Position numbers and translations under genes: made by a program. Below are positions 1 to 8,076 of a stretch of DNA of 64,000 nucleotides, piece after piece (position 1 is the first letter of the stretch; the number at the start of each line of letters is the position of its first letter). The stretch spans positions 186,001 to 250,000 of the forward strand of contig PENC01000004.1 in the NCBI GenBank assembly GCA_003674045.1, written 5' to 3'. This stretch comes from Streptomyces griseocarneus (GTDB lineage: Bacteria > Actinomycetota > Actinomycetes > Streptomycetales > Streptomycetaceae). The notes under the pieces are model-generated. The model was not told the DNA's origin and made no database searches. It worked only from the letters and a program-made list of their open reading frames with translations.

Positions 1-9
1 AAAACAAGA

Positions 10-35
10 GCCCCGAGGAGGAAGCTCCCCGGGGC
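10..35 (-). terminator. Rho-independent-like terminator of the aminotransferase gene
   Basis: An inverted repeat pairs GCCCCG-A-GGAG with CTCC-C-CGGGGC around a GAAG loop, with one A/C mismatch. On the minus strand the stem is followed by a T-rich run (TCTTGTTTT). It lies just beyond the stop codon of the minus-strand aminotransferase gene. Confidence 0.75.
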
Positions 36-59
36 CCGACCCGACGTCCAGACCGAGGT

Positions 60-1196
60 TCAGCCCCCGATCACCGCATCCCACGCCGCCCCCGCGGCCT
101 TGAGCGCGTCCTCCACGTCACCCACCGGGCGCGGCTGCCCGTCCAGCGCCCGCAGGCCCGCACCGAGCGCCGACAGCGAGTCCAGGACGACGGCGCGGTC
201 GGCCGCGGTCCCGTAGTGGTTCACGCGGATCATCTCCGCCGCCAGCGCCCCGCCCGCGGCCTGCAGCGGCACGGCGGGGTCGGCCGCCAGCGCGGCCGCG
301 ACGACCTCGCGCGCGTCGAGGCCGTCGGAGGCCCGCAGGGTGGTCGCGGCGGGCGCGGCGTCCACGTCACGGACGACGTACGGGGAGAGGGCGCCCAGCG
401 CCCGTACACCGGCCCGGGTGGCGGCCGCGGCGGCGCGGTGCCGTGCGATGACCGTGTCCAGGCCGGCCGCCTCGATGCGGTCCACGGCCTGCTCCAGGGC
501 GAGCATCTCCAACTGCGCGGGAGCGTGCGGCAAGGCCTTGCGGCCCCCGTCGATCCAGCGCTCCTTCCAGTCCAGGAGGGAGAGGTACGAGCGGCGCGGG
601 GCCTGCTCGTTGGCGGCGATCCGGTCCCACGCGCGGGCACTGACCGACACGGCCGACACCCCCGCGGGCCCCGCCATGGCCTTCTGCCCGCCGATGACAC
701 ACAGGTCGACGCCCCACTCGTCCGTGAGTAGCGGCTCCGCGCCGACAGAGGCCACGGCGTCCAGCATCAGCAGCGCGCCGTGCTCCCGCACGACGGCCCC
801 GATCTCGGCGACGGGGTTGGTGTTGCCGGTGGCCGCCTCGGCGTGCACCAGGCTGACGAAGTCGATCTCCGGGCGTGCCCGCAGCGCGTCCGCCACCTGC
901 TCCGGCATGACCGCGCCGCTGAACGGCGCCGTCACCGTGACCACCTCCGCGCCGCAGGAGCGCAGCCAGTCGCCGAACGTCTCCCCGTACGGGCCCGTGA
1001 TGATGTTCAGCGCGGTGCTGCCGGGGCGCACGGCGGAGCGGATGCACGCCTCCAGGGGCAGCAGCGCCTCGCCCTGCATCGCGACGACGCTCTCGCGGGT
1101 GCGCATCAGTGCGGCGACCTTGTCCTCGATGCGCGCGAAGTGCGCGGCGTCGAGGGGTGCGAGGTCGAGCAGGACCGGTGCGGTGTTCGCAGTCAC
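60..1196 (-). CDS. Class V PLP-dependent aminotransferase (alanine-glyoxylate type)
   Basis: Cytoplasmic fold-type I aminotransferase of about 378 residues. The PLP-binding lysine is in VIGGQKAMAGP (about K172), preceded by the aspartate of MLDAVASVG, as in the alanine-glyoxylate/serine-pyruvate aminotransferase family. The C-terminal RVNHYGTAA matches that family's substrate-binding end. I chose the GTG at 1196 because a GGAAGG ribosome site sits 5 bases upstream. An ATG at 1241 in the same frame would add 15 residues but lacks such a site. The amino donor and acceptor cannot be read from the sequence. It could also be an aminoethylphosphonate or phosphoserine-type enzyme. Confidence 0.8.
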   Translation of the reverse strand: MTANTAPVLLDLAPLDAAHFARIEDKVAALMRTRESVVAMQGEALLPLEACIRSAVRPGSTALNIITGPYGETFGDWLRSCGAEVVTVTAPFSGAVMPEQVADALRARPEIDFVSLVHAEAATGNTNPVAEIGAVVREHGALLMLDAVASVGAEPLLTDEWGVDLCVIGGQKAMAGPAGVSAVSVSARAWDRIAANEQAPRRSYLSLLDWKERWIDGGRKALPHAPAQLEMLALEQAVDRIEAAGLDTVIARHRAAAAATRAGVRALGALSPYVVRDVDAAPAATTLRASDGLDAREVVAAALAADPAVPLQAAGGALAAEMIRVNHYGTAADRAVVLDSLSALGAGLRALDGQPRPVGDVEDALKAAGAAWDAVIGG

Positions 1197-1319
1197 GGTG
1201 ACCTTCCAGGTGGTATCGCGCCGCGTGTCGGCGCACGCCAATCTGCTCCGACCTTACGTGGCCCCCGGTCCCGGGGCCCTCCCAGCATGAGTGCCCGCGG
1301 CACGGGGCCGGACGGGCTC

Positions 1320-2717
1320 CTACTGCCACCCGGTCCCGGCCACGCCTCCCGGTACGGCGCCGCTGTCCTCGTACGGCTCGCGCGTGAGCACGAACGTCCC
1401 GACGTCGAGGTGGCTCACGGCCCCGTCCGCCGTGCGTACGACCGTCAGCGTCTCCCCCACGTAGTACGCGTCGAGCCCCGTCCACGTCCCGTCGTCCTCC
1501 GCGCGGAAACGCGAGGCGCGGCCCGTGCCCGCGAGGGGCGTCAGCTCCAGGTCACGGCCGGCGCGCAGTCGCAGGGCGAACGGCGTCGCGCCCCAGTACC
1601 AGGGCCCGGTCAGCTCCAGCAGCGCGTGGTCCGCCTCGCCGCGCGGCTGCCAGGGCGCGGGGATGCGCGGCTCGCGCCCGGCGACCCCCGCCACCAGGTC
1701 GGCCGCCGCGGGTTCCACGGCGTAGCAGGAGGTGGAGTTCGTCAGGACGACCGCGGCCAGCGCCTCCTCGGGGCTCGCCCAGACCGTCGCCACGAACCCG
1801 GGCATCGATCCCGTGTGGCCGATGAGCGTACGGCCGCCGCGCCGCGCCAGCTGCACGCCGAGGCCGTAACCGGACGTCCAGCCGGGGTCCTGCGGGCCGG
1901 ATGCGGGCACCCGCATCCGCGCGACCGCCTCCGCTCCGAGCACCCGCTCGTCACCGTCCATCAAGAACGCCGCGAAGCGGCACAGATCGGCCGCCGTGGA
2001 CCAGAGCTGACCGGCGGGTGCCATCCGCCCGGTGTCCACCATGGGCTCCGGAAGGAGGGCGTCCGCCCAGGGGTGCACGGCCCAGCCCTCCGCGTACGGG
2101 GCGGCGGGCGCCGGCGTCGTACGGTCCATGCCCAGCGGCTCCAGCAGTTCGCGGCGCAGCACCTCCTCCCAGGGCTCCCCGCGCAGGCGCTCCACCAGCG
2201 CGCCGAGCAGCGCGTAGCCGGGGTTGGAGTAGTGGTAGAGCCGTCCGGCCGCGTGCCGTTGGGGGCGCTCGCCGAAGAGGTCCGTGAGCTCGGGGCGCAG
2301 GGCACCGTCCGTACGCTCCCACCACGGGCCGCGCGCCTCCGCCGCCAGTCCGGAGGTGTGGGACAGGAGCTGGGCGACGGTCGCGTCGCCCGCCTCCGGG
2401 GTGTCGAGGTATTTGCCGAGCGGGGCGTCGAGGTCGATCCGCCCCTCCTCGCACAGCCGCATGACCAGGACAGCGACCATCGTCTTCGTGATCGAGCCGA
2501 TCCGGTACTGCGTATCGGGTCCGGGTACCGCGCCGTCGACCGTGCCACGGCCCGCGGACCACACCAGACGGCCTTCCCGCAGCACCGCTCCCACCAGGGA
2601 GGGCGTGCGTCCCTCCGACTGAGCGACGGCGATCCGGTGCAGCAAGGCTCTCCGGGTGTCGGGGAGCAGTTCGGCGAACTCGGGATCATTCGTGGACACT
2701 TCGTACGCTGCGGTCAT
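1320..2717 (-). CDS. Serine hydrolase of the beta-lactamase / class C PBP-like family
   Basis: A 465-residue serine hydrolase. The three active-site motifs of the family are present: SITK (S75-K78), YSN in YHYSNPGY (163-165) and HTG in IGHTGSMPG (301-303). No signal peptide is visible, so it is probably cytoplasmic, like many esterase-type members. The region after about residue 340 resembles the beta-barrel tail seen in D-aminopeptidase/esterase relatives. It is transcribed divergently from the merR gene across a 74-base gap. Substrate is unknown: esterase, D-peptidase or, less likely, true beta-lactamase. Confidence 0.8.
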   Translation of the reverse strand: MTAAYEVSTNDPEFAELLPDTRRALLHRIAVAQSEGRTPSLVGAVLREGRLVWSAGRGTVDGAVPGPDTQYRIGSITKTMVAVLVMRLCEEGRIDLDAPLGKYLDTPEAGDATVAQLLSHTSGLAAEARGPWWERTDGALRPELTDLFGERPQRHAAGRLYHYSNPGYALLGALVERLRGEPWEEVLRRELLEPLGMDRTTPAPAAPYAEGWAVHPWADALLPEPMVDTGRMAPAGQLWSTAADLCRFAAFLMDGDERVLGAEAVARMRVPASGPQDPGWTSGYGLGVQLARRGGRTLIGHTGSMPGFVATVWASPEEALAAVVLTNSTSCYAVEPAAADLVAGVAGREPRIPAPWQPRGEADHALLELTGPWYWGATPFALRLRAGRDLELTPLAGTGRASRFRAEDDGTWTGLDAYYVGETLTVVRTADGAVSHLDVGTFVLTREPYEDSGAVPGGVAGTGWQ

Positions 2718-2758
2718 GCTGGCACCCTAGCCACCCGGCGGCGACGCCGCCGCTGGCC

Positions 2759-2784
2759 TTGACGCCCACGTCAACGTCTACGGT
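2759..2784 (+). promoter_or_regulatory. Candidate MerR operator/promoter
   Basis: TTGACG-CCCA-CGTCAA (2759-2774) is a perfect 6-bp inverted repeat whose left arm doubles as a -35 hexamer. A -10-like TACGGT follows at 2779-2784, only 7 bases before the ATG at 2792, which suggests a leaderless transcript. MerR regulators normally bind a dyad between poorly spaced promoter elements and autoregulate. The assignment to this MerR protein is inferred. Confidence 0.5.
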
Positions 2785-2791
2785 CGTCGGC

Positions 2792-3277
2792 ATGCGCATC
2801 GGGGAACTGGCCCGGCGGGCGGGCACCACCACCCGCACCCTGCGGCACTACGAGTCACTCGGGCTACTGCCCGCCCGCCGTGCGGGCAACGGCTACCGCA
2901 CGTACGACGAGGACGACCTACGTCTCCTCCGGCAGATCCGGGTCCTCCAGGAGTTCGGCTTCGGTCTGGAGGAAACGCGGCCGTTCGTCGAGTGTCTGCG
3001 CGCGGGTCATCCCGCTGGCGACTCCTGCCCCGCCTCGCTGGAGGTCTACCGCCGCAAGCTGGCGGAGCTGGACGACTGCATCGCCCGCCTGCGGCACGTA
3101 CGCGAGGAGGTCGGCACGCAACTGGCACGCGCCGAACGCGAGGTCGCGGCGCTGCGGGCCGCGGCGAACGTACCGGGCGGCCCGCCCGCGCAATGCGCCC
3201 TCGCCCCTCCGGACACAGGAACCCCACCGAACGCCGAATCTCCGTCGGACACCGAAATGGAGCCCAGCACACCATGA
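2792..3277 (+). CDS. MerR family transcriptional regulator
   Basis: A 161-residue regulator. The N-terminal winged helix begins MRIGELARRAG, followed by TTRTLRHYESLGLLPARR, the signature of MerR DNA-binding domains. A coiled-coil dimerisation helix follows (about 75-135), then a low-complexity Pro/Ser/Thr tail. I chose the ATG at 2792 because the conserved domain begins there and a promoter lies immediately upstream. A GTG/TTG extension to 2759 would run through the promoter. Its stop codon overlaps the thioredoxin start (ATGA), so the two are translationally coupled. It contains scattered cysteines, but no clear metal-binding triad identifies the inducer. Confidence 0.85.
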   Translation: MRIGELARRAGTTTRTLRHYESLGLLPARRAGNGYRTYDEDDLRLLRQIRVLQEFGFGLEETRPFVECLRAGHPAGDSCPASLEVYRRKLAELDDCIARLRHVREEVGTQLARAEREVAALRAAANVPGGPPAQCALAPPDTGTPPNAESPSDTEMEPSTP

Positions 3278-3645
3278 CAACCATCGCCCCTACCGACATG
3301 ACCGCCACTGCCGTCACCACCGTCACCGACGCCACGTTCGCCGCCGAGGTGCTCGCCTCCGAGCTGCCCGTGCTCGTCGAATTCACCGCGTCCTGGTGCG
3401 GCCCCTGCCGCATGATCGCGCCGGTGCTCGAACAGCTCGCCCGCGAGGAGGCGGGCCGCCTCAAGGTCGTACAGCTCGACGTGGACGCCAACCCCCGCGC
3501 CCAGGCCGCGTACGGTGTCCTGTCCATGCCCACCCTGCTGCTCTTCCGCGCCGGAACGCCGGTCGCGACCGTCGTGGGCGCCCGCCCGCTGCGCCGCCTC
3601 CGCCAGGATCTCACCGCCGAACTCCCCTGGCTGGCCCCGCAGTAG
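3274..3645 (+). CDS. Thioredoxin, second copy coupled to MerR
   Basis: A 123-residue thioredoxin. It has the WCGPC active site at residues 41-45 after VLVEFTAS, and the cis-proline segment GVLSMPTLLLF. It keeps proteins reduced in the cytoplasm, using thioredoxin reductase. The ATG at 3274 overlaps the merR stop by four bases. Compared with the housekeeping trxA at 33.7 kb it has a longer Thr-rich N-terminus. Pairing with a MerR regulator suggests a stress-inducible copy, which is an inference. Confidence 0.9.
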   Translation: MTTIAPTDMTATAVTTVTDATFAAEVLASELPVLVEFTASWCGPCRMIAPVLEQLAREEAGRLKVVQLDVDANPRAQAAYGVLSMPTLLLFRAGTPVATVVGARPLRRLRQDLTAELPWLAPQ

Positions 3646-3667
3646 CACCCGACAGGACGGGCGGGGT

Positions 3668-4555
3668 TCAGTCCGAGGCGCGGAGTGCCTTTCGCAGGAG
3701 TTCGCCGAATTCGGCGGAGTGCGTGGTCAGGCCGACATGACCGCCGGGGAAGTGCCGGAGTTCCGTGCCGAGGCGCTCGGCCAGGGAAGCCACCGCGCGG
3801 TAGGGCAGCTCGCCCCGCGAGTCCTGGCCACCGGCGAGCACGAGCCGGTCCGACAGCGCCTCCAGCCGGTGGACGTCCGGGGCGTCGGTCATGAAACGGG
3901 GCACGATGCGGCCGAGGAAGTACGGCAGGTTGGCCATCGTCCGCTCGGCGCGCGCCGCCGCCTGCGGAGGAAGCGTGATCTCGGCCTTCGGTCCGGCGGC
4001 GACACCGTCCTTCCCTTCACCGTCCTTCCCTTCACCGCCCTTCCTGCCCGCGTCCTTCTGCAGGCCCGCCGCGAACTCGGCCATCGCGGGCATGAGCCCC
4101 TGTGCGCGGAACGTCTCCTGGACGCGGGCGATGAGCGCGCGGCTCTCGGCCGCGTCCGGCAGGACCTCCACCACGGGCGGCTCGTGCGCCACGACGCGTG
4201 CGATGCGCTCGGGATGGGCGGTGAGCAGGCGCAGGGCGACGATCGCGCCCGAGCTCGCGCCGAACACCCGGGCGGGCGCGTCGGGGGACAGCAGCTCCAG
4301 CAGGCGGAACGCGTCGTCGGCGTGCTCGGCCACGCTCTGCTCGGCCTCGGGGTCGTCCAGCGCGCTCCGGGACAGGCCGCGCGGGTCGTAGGTCGCGACG
4401 GTGTACTCGGCGGCCAGGTCGTCGGCGACGCCGTCGAAGGACGCCGCGTCGCCCGCTCCTCCGGGTATCAGCAGCAGGAGCGGGCCCTGGCCGCGCACTT
4501 CATAGCGCAGGGTCGCGCCGGGAACGCGCAGGCTGCCGATGGTCGGGCCGGTCAT
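3668..4555 (-). CDS. Alpha/beta hydrolase
   Basis: A 295-residue alpha/beta hydrolase. The oxyanion-side motif is LLIPGGAGD, the nucleophile elbow is GASSG (S101), and the likely catalytic histidine is in GGHVGL near the C-terminus. The cap region (about residues 170-185) carries a Gly/Lys/Asp-rich insertion, encoded by two perfect 15-bp tandem repeats at 4003-4032. The start overlaps the stop of the upstream tetR gene (ATGA at 4552-4555), so they form a two-gene operon and the hydrolase is the likely target of that repressor. Substrate is not evident. Confidence 0.85.
   Translation of the reverse strand: MTGPTIGSLRVPGATLRYEVRGQGPLLLLIPGGAGDAASFDGVADDLAAEYTVATYDPRGLSRSALDDPEAEQSVAEHADDAFRLLELLSPDAPARVFGASSGAIVALRLLTAHPERIARVVAHEPPVVEVLPDAAESRALIARVQETFRAQGLMPAMAEFAAGLQKDAGRKGGEGKDGEGKDGVAAGPKAEITLPPQAAARAERTMANLPYFLGRIVPRFMTDAPDVHRLEALSDRLVLAGGQDSRGELPYRAVASLAERLGTELRHFPGGHVGLTTHSAEFGELLRKALRASD
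4003..4032 (-). repeat. 15-bp tandem repeat (two copies) inside the hydrolase gene
   Basis: Two exact copies of CACCGTCCTTCCCTT (plus strand), with a degenerate third copy to about 4045. They encode a GEGKD/GEGKD stretch in the hydrolase cap region. The unit is a multiple of three, so copy-number change would not break the frame. Confidence 0.8.
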
Positions 4556-5154
4556 GCGGAGTCTCCTTCTCGGGAAGCTCGGGAAGAGGGCCAGTGCTCC
4601 AGGAGGGCGTGCAGGGCGTCGAGGGCGCGGACCCATGTCTGCTCCGGCGAACGCGCGTGTGCGAAGCCGCCCGCGGCCTCCAGGGCGACGAACCCGTGGA
4701 ACGTGCTGCGCAGCAACCGGACCGCGTCGGTCAGGTCGGGCTCGGCGAGTCCGTAGCCGCGCAGCATCCCGTAGGTCAGCTCGACCGCGCGCCGCGGTCC
4801 GGGTGCCCGCGCGGCCAGCTCGGGGTCGATCCGGATCGAGGCCTGCGTCGCGGCGTAGCGGCCCGGATGCCGGTGGGCGTACTCCCGCCAGGCGTTCGCG
4901 TACGCGACCAGCGCGTCCTTGCCGGCCCGCCCGGCGGTGGTCTCCGCGATGCGGATGGTCTTCTCATCCGCCGCCAGCAGCGCGATCCGGCCGCGCAGGT
5001 CCTCCAGGCCGCGAACGTGTGCGTAGAGACTCGCGTCCTTCACACCCAGCCGTCGCGCCACCTGCGCCATGGTCACCTGGTCCAGCCCGACCTCGTCCGC
5101 GAGCTCGGCGCCCGCGATCGTCACCCGCTCCGCCGACAGCCCGGCCCGCGCCAT
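4552..5154 (-). CDS. TetR/AcrR family transcriptional regulator
   Basis: A 200-residue repressor. The N-terminal HTH includes VTMAQVARRLGVKDASLYAHVRGL, typical of TetR recognition helices, and is followed by an all-helical ligand domain with a WREYAHRHPG segment (WHG-type C-terminal domain). The ATG at 5154 is the first start after the operator-like palindrome. It is coupled by a 4-base overlap to the alpha/beta hydrolase. It probably represses this operon until a small molecule binds. The ligand is unknown. Confidence 0.88.
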   Translation of the reverse strand: MARAGLSAERVTIAGAELADEVGLDQVTMAQVARRLGVKDASLYAHVRGLEDLRGRIALLAADEKTIRIAETTAGRAGKDALVAYANAWREYAHRHPGRYAATQASIRIDPELAARAPGPRRAVELTYGMLRGYGLAEPDLTDAVRLLRSTFHGFVALEAAGGFAHARSPEQTWVRALDALHALLEHWPSSRASREGDSA

Positions 5155-5190
5155 GCGCCCTCCTCAAGATCCTTGGGGTTCTAGTTTTAA

Positions 5191-5205
5191 CCTAGGACCC
5201 CTAGG
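5191..5205 (-). promoter_or_regulatory. Palindromic operator upstream of tetR
   Basis: CCTAGG-ACC-CCTAGG places two 6-bp palindromes 3 bases apart, 37 bases upstream of the tetR start. A further CTAG lies at 5181-5184 next to a TTTTAA stretch. This is an AT-rich island in a high-GC genome, as expected for a TetR operator over the promoter. Confidence 0.55.
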
Positions 5206-5245
5206 AACGCAACGGGAAAACACAACGGGTGCGCAGCCCTGCTTC

Positions 5246-5806
5246 TCAGCCCTGATCCGCATCGGGCAGCAGAGGAAAGAGACGGCTGATGAGGGCCACC
5301 GGCCGAGCACCGTCGGGCCGGGCCAGAGGGCGGTGTTCGCGGTCCTGGTAGGGCCTGAGCGTTCGCCGGATCGCGGCCGCGACCTGGTTCATCTCCTCCG
5401 GCGTCAGGTAGGCGACAGCACTGAACGCCTCGTCGTGGCGCCATTCGGAAGGAGCCCGGTCGCGCCGCACCAGCCACCGCTGCCAGCTCTCGTCCTCCAG
5501 CCCCCGGGCCAGGTCCCCGAACTGCTCGTCCTCCATGGGAGCATCCCGCCTCAGGCGCCAAGGACGCGCACGCCCCCCGCTGCGGGGGGCCTCTTCGACG
5601 CGCCCGTGACGCGCGAGCTGCCGCAGGTGGAACGAGCAGAGCCCGGAGCTGTAGCCCAGCCGAGCGGCCGCTTCGGTCGCCGTGACCGTGCCGACTTCGG
5701 CGAGCAGTCCCAGCAGGGCTGTACGGACGTCGTGCTCGCGCAGCGCGTCGCCGGCGGTGCCTTCGGCTGTCCGGTCGCGCGAAGGGTTGAGGTCTTCTTC
5801 AGTCAC
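5246..5806 (-). CDS. ArsR-like winged-helix transcriptional regulator
   Basis: About 186 residues. A winged-helix domain near the N-terminus reads VRTALLGLLAEVGTVTATEAAARLG-YSSGLCSFHLRQLARHGRVEEAP, the pattern of ArsR/DUF-type HTH regulators that use a histidine-containing recognition helix (SFHLRQL). The C-terminal half is uncharacterised. I placed the start at the GTG at 5806. Upstream in-frame codons would run through the CTTTGCAAA operator repeats. It is divergent from the peptide deformylase gene and shares its control region. Confidence 0.75.
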   Translation of the reverse strand: MTEEDLNPSRDRTAEGTAGDALREHDVRTALLGLLAEVGTVTATEAAARLGYSSGLCSFHLRQLARHGRVEEAPRSGGRARPWRLRRDAPMEDEQFGDLARGLEDESWQRWLVRRDRAPSEWRHDEAFSAVAYLTPEEMNQVAAAIRRTLRPYQDREHRPLARPDGARPVALISRLFPLLPDADQG

Positions 5807-5844
5807 TTTGCAAACTCTGCTACTTTGCAAAGCACTTCGCAAGA
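5806..5844. promoter_or_regulatory. Periodic palindromes between the ArsR-like gene and def
   Basis: CTTTGCAAA occurs at 5806-5814 and, as the full palindrome CTTTGCAAAG, at 5823-5832, exactly 17 bp apart. A degenerate CTTCGCAAG follows at about 5836-5844. The cluster covers the start of the ArsR-like gene and lies 25 bp upstream of def, so it is the likely shared operator of the divergent pair. Confidence 0.55.
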
Positions 5845-5868
5845 GGATCCAAGAGGGGGGCGACAGCG

Positions 5869-6531
5869 ATGTCCGTTCGTCATGACCAGTCCCGTCCGGC
5901 CGACCGGAGAGTCCGTGTGCAGGGGCGGCCCGTCGACTCGTATCCGGCTCTCGCTCCGGAGGCGGAGCGGGGTTCGGTACGCCGGATCACGGTGGTGGGC
6001 GAGGAGGTCCTGAGCCGTCCGTGCCAGGAGGTGACCGAGTTCGGGACTCCCGAACTGTCGGCGCTGATCGACGACATGTTCCTGACGATGCAGGTGGCCG
6101 ACGGCGCCGGCCTGGCCGCCAATCAGGTCGGTGTCGGCCTGCGGCTGTTCGTGTACGACTGCCCGGACGACGACGGCATCCGGCATGTCGGCCACATCGT
6201 CAACCCGGTGCTCGAGCTGCCCGCCCCCGGCGGTCGGCGACTCGTCGACGACTCCGAGGGCTGCCTGTCCGTGCCCGGGGCGACGATGACGGTCCCCCGT
6301 ACCGACCGCGCCGTCGTCCGCGGGCTCGACAAGGACGGCAACCCCGTCCTCGTCGAAGGAACGGGCTACTTCGCCCGGTGCCTGCAGCACGAGACCGACC
6401 ATCTCTTCGGCCACACCTACCTCGACCGGCTGTCCAAGCGGGACCGCAAGGACGCGCTGCGGCAGATGGAGGACCGCCGGGAGGGCGTCTTCGCACAGCG
6501 AGCGGCCAAGGCGGCTCTTCTGGGTGGTTGA
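5869..6531 (+). CDS. def: Peptide deformylase
   Basis: A 220-residue metalloenzyme that removes the formyl group from nascent proteins. All three signature motifs are present: GAGLAANQ (79-86), EGCLS (130-134, with the metal-ligand Cys132) and HETDH (174-178, with the metal-ligand histidines and catalytic Glu175). About 40 residues precede the usual first strand, so the N-terminus is extended. A GAGGGGGG ribosome site precedes the ATG at 5869. The Streptomyces chromosome usually has more than one deformylase. The divergent ArsR-like regulator makes this look like an accessory, regulated copy (inference). Confidence 0.92.
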   Translation: MSVRHDQSRPADRRVRVQGRPVDSYPALAPEAERGSVRRITVVGEEVLSRPCQEVTEFGTPELSALIDDMFLTMQVADGAGLAANQVGVGLRLFVYDCPDDDGIRHVGHIVNPVLELPAPGGRRLVDDSEGCLSVPGATMTVPRTDRAVVRGLDKDGNPVLVEGTGYFARCLQHETDHLFGHTYLDRLSKRDRKDALRQMEDRREGVFAQRAAKAALLGG

Positions 6532-6579
6532 GTCACTCCCCGAAACCCGCGCTTCCCCCGTGACCGGGAGAAGGACAGG

Positions 6580-8076
6580 TCAGGTCGCCGCCATGTCCAC
6601 GAAGCGGGAGTAGTGGCCCTGGAAGGCCACCGTGATCGTGGCCGTGGGGCCGTTTCGGTGCTTGCCGACGATGATGTCGGCCTCGCCCGCGCGGGGGGAC
6701 TCCTTCTCGTAGGCGTCCTCGCGGTGGAGCAGGATGACCATGTCGGCGTCCTGCTCGATGGAGCCGGACTCACGGAGGTCGGAGACCATCGGCTTCTTGT
6801 CCGTACGCTGCTCCGGGCCACGGTTCAGCTGGGAGAGCGCGATGACCGGCACCTCGAGCTCCTTGGCCAGCAGCTTGAGGTTTCGGGACATGTCCGAGAC
6901 CTCCTGCTGGCGGCTCTCGGCGCGCTTGGCGCCGCCCGACTGCATCAGCTGGAGATAGTCGATGATCACCAGCTTGATGCCCGCGCGCTGCTTGAGGCGC
7001 CGGCACTTGGCACGGATCTCCATCATCGACAGGTTCGGCGAGTCGTCGATGAAGAGCGGCGCGGTCGAGACGTCCGGCATCCGGCGTGCGAGGCGCGTCC
7101 AGTCGTCGTCGGTCATCGAGCCGGAGCGCATGTGGTGCAGAGCCACCCGCGCCTCGGCCGACAGCAGACGCATCGCGATCTCGTTGCGCCCCATTTCGAG
7201 CGAGAAGATCACGCTCGGCAGGTTGTGCTTGATCGAGCAGGCGCGGGCGAAGTCCAGCGCGAGGGTGGACTTGCCCATCGCGGGACGGGCGGCGATGACG
7301 ATCATCTGGCCCGGGTGCAGGCCGTTCGTCAGCGCGTCCAGGTCGGTGAAGCCCGTGGGGACACCGGTCATCTCGCCGCTGCGCGAGCCGATGGCCTCGA
7401 TCTCGTCGAGCGCGCCCTCCATGATGTCGCCCAGCGGGAGGTAGTCCTCGGTGGTGCGCTGCTCGGTGACGGCGTAGATCTCCGCCTGGGCGTTGTTGAC
7501 GATGTCGTCGACGTCGCCGTCCGCCGCGTATCCCATCTGCGTGATGCGCGTGCCCGCCTCGACCAGACGGCGCAGCACCGCCCGCTCGTGGACGATCTCG
7601 GCGTAGTACTCCGCGTTGGCCGCGGTGGGGACGGACTGCACCAGGGTGTGCAGATACGCCGCGCCGCCGACGCGGGTGATCTCACCGCGCTTGGTGAGCT
7701 CCGCGGCCACGGTGATGGGGTCGGCGGGCTCGCCCTTCGCGTAGAGGTCGAGAACGGCCTGGTAGATCGTCTCGTGCGCCGGGCGGTAGAAGTCGATGCC
7801 CTTGAGGATCTCGACGACGTCCGCGATGGCGTCCTTGGAGAGCAGCATGCCGCCGAGCACGGACTGCTCGGCGGCGAGGTCCTGCGGGGGGACCCGCTCG
7901 AAGCCCTGCGCGCTCTGGCCGGAGCCGCCCTGATCCCAGGGGCCGCCGCCGTCGTCGCCGCGGTCGTGGCGCTCGCCGCGCGCCTGGCCGTCGCCCCGGC
8001 GGGGGCGGGAGACGGGGAGCCGGTCACCGGGGCCGGCGGTCGCCCAGGGGTCGTCCAAGGGCTCGGGGATGCTCAC
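6580..8076 (-). CDS. dnaB: Replicative DNA helicase DnaB
   Basis: A 498-residue hexameric helicase that unwinds DNA ahead of the replisome. After a Pro/Arg/Gly-rich N-terminal tail of about 55 residues come the N-terminal collar domain (PPQDLAAEQSVLGGML) and the RecA-like motor, with Walker A ARPAMGKST, Walker B VIIDYLQLM and the DnaB C-terminal motif VGKHRNGPT. The GTG at 8076 has a strong GGAGGAGGTGG site just upstream. The loader candidate DciA is encoded at 47.3 kb. No intein is present. Confidence 0.97.
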   Translation of the reverse strand: MSIPEPLDDPWATAGPGDRLPVSRPRRGDGQARGERHDRGDDGGGPWDQGGSGQSAQGFERVPPQDLAAEQSVLGGMLLSKDAIADVVEILKGIDFYRPAHETIYQAVLDLYAKGEPADPITVAAELTKRGEITRVGGAAYLHTLVQSVPTAANAEYYAEIVHERAVLRRLVEAGTRITQMGYAADGDVDDIVNNAQAEIYAVTEQRTTEDYLPLGDIMEGALDEIEAIGSRSGEMTGVPTGFTDLDALTNGLHPGQMIVIAARPAMGKSTLALDFARACSIKHNLPSVIFSLEMGRNEIAMRLLSAEARVALHHMRSGSMTDDDWTRLARRMPDVSTAPLFIDDSPNLSMMEIRAKCRRLKQRAGIKLVIIDYLQLMQSGGAKRAESRQQEVSDMSRNLKLLAKELEVPVIALSQLNRGPEQRTDKKPMVSDLRESGSIEQDADMVILLHREDAYEKESPRAGEADIIVGKHRNGPTATITVAFQGHYSRFVDMAAT

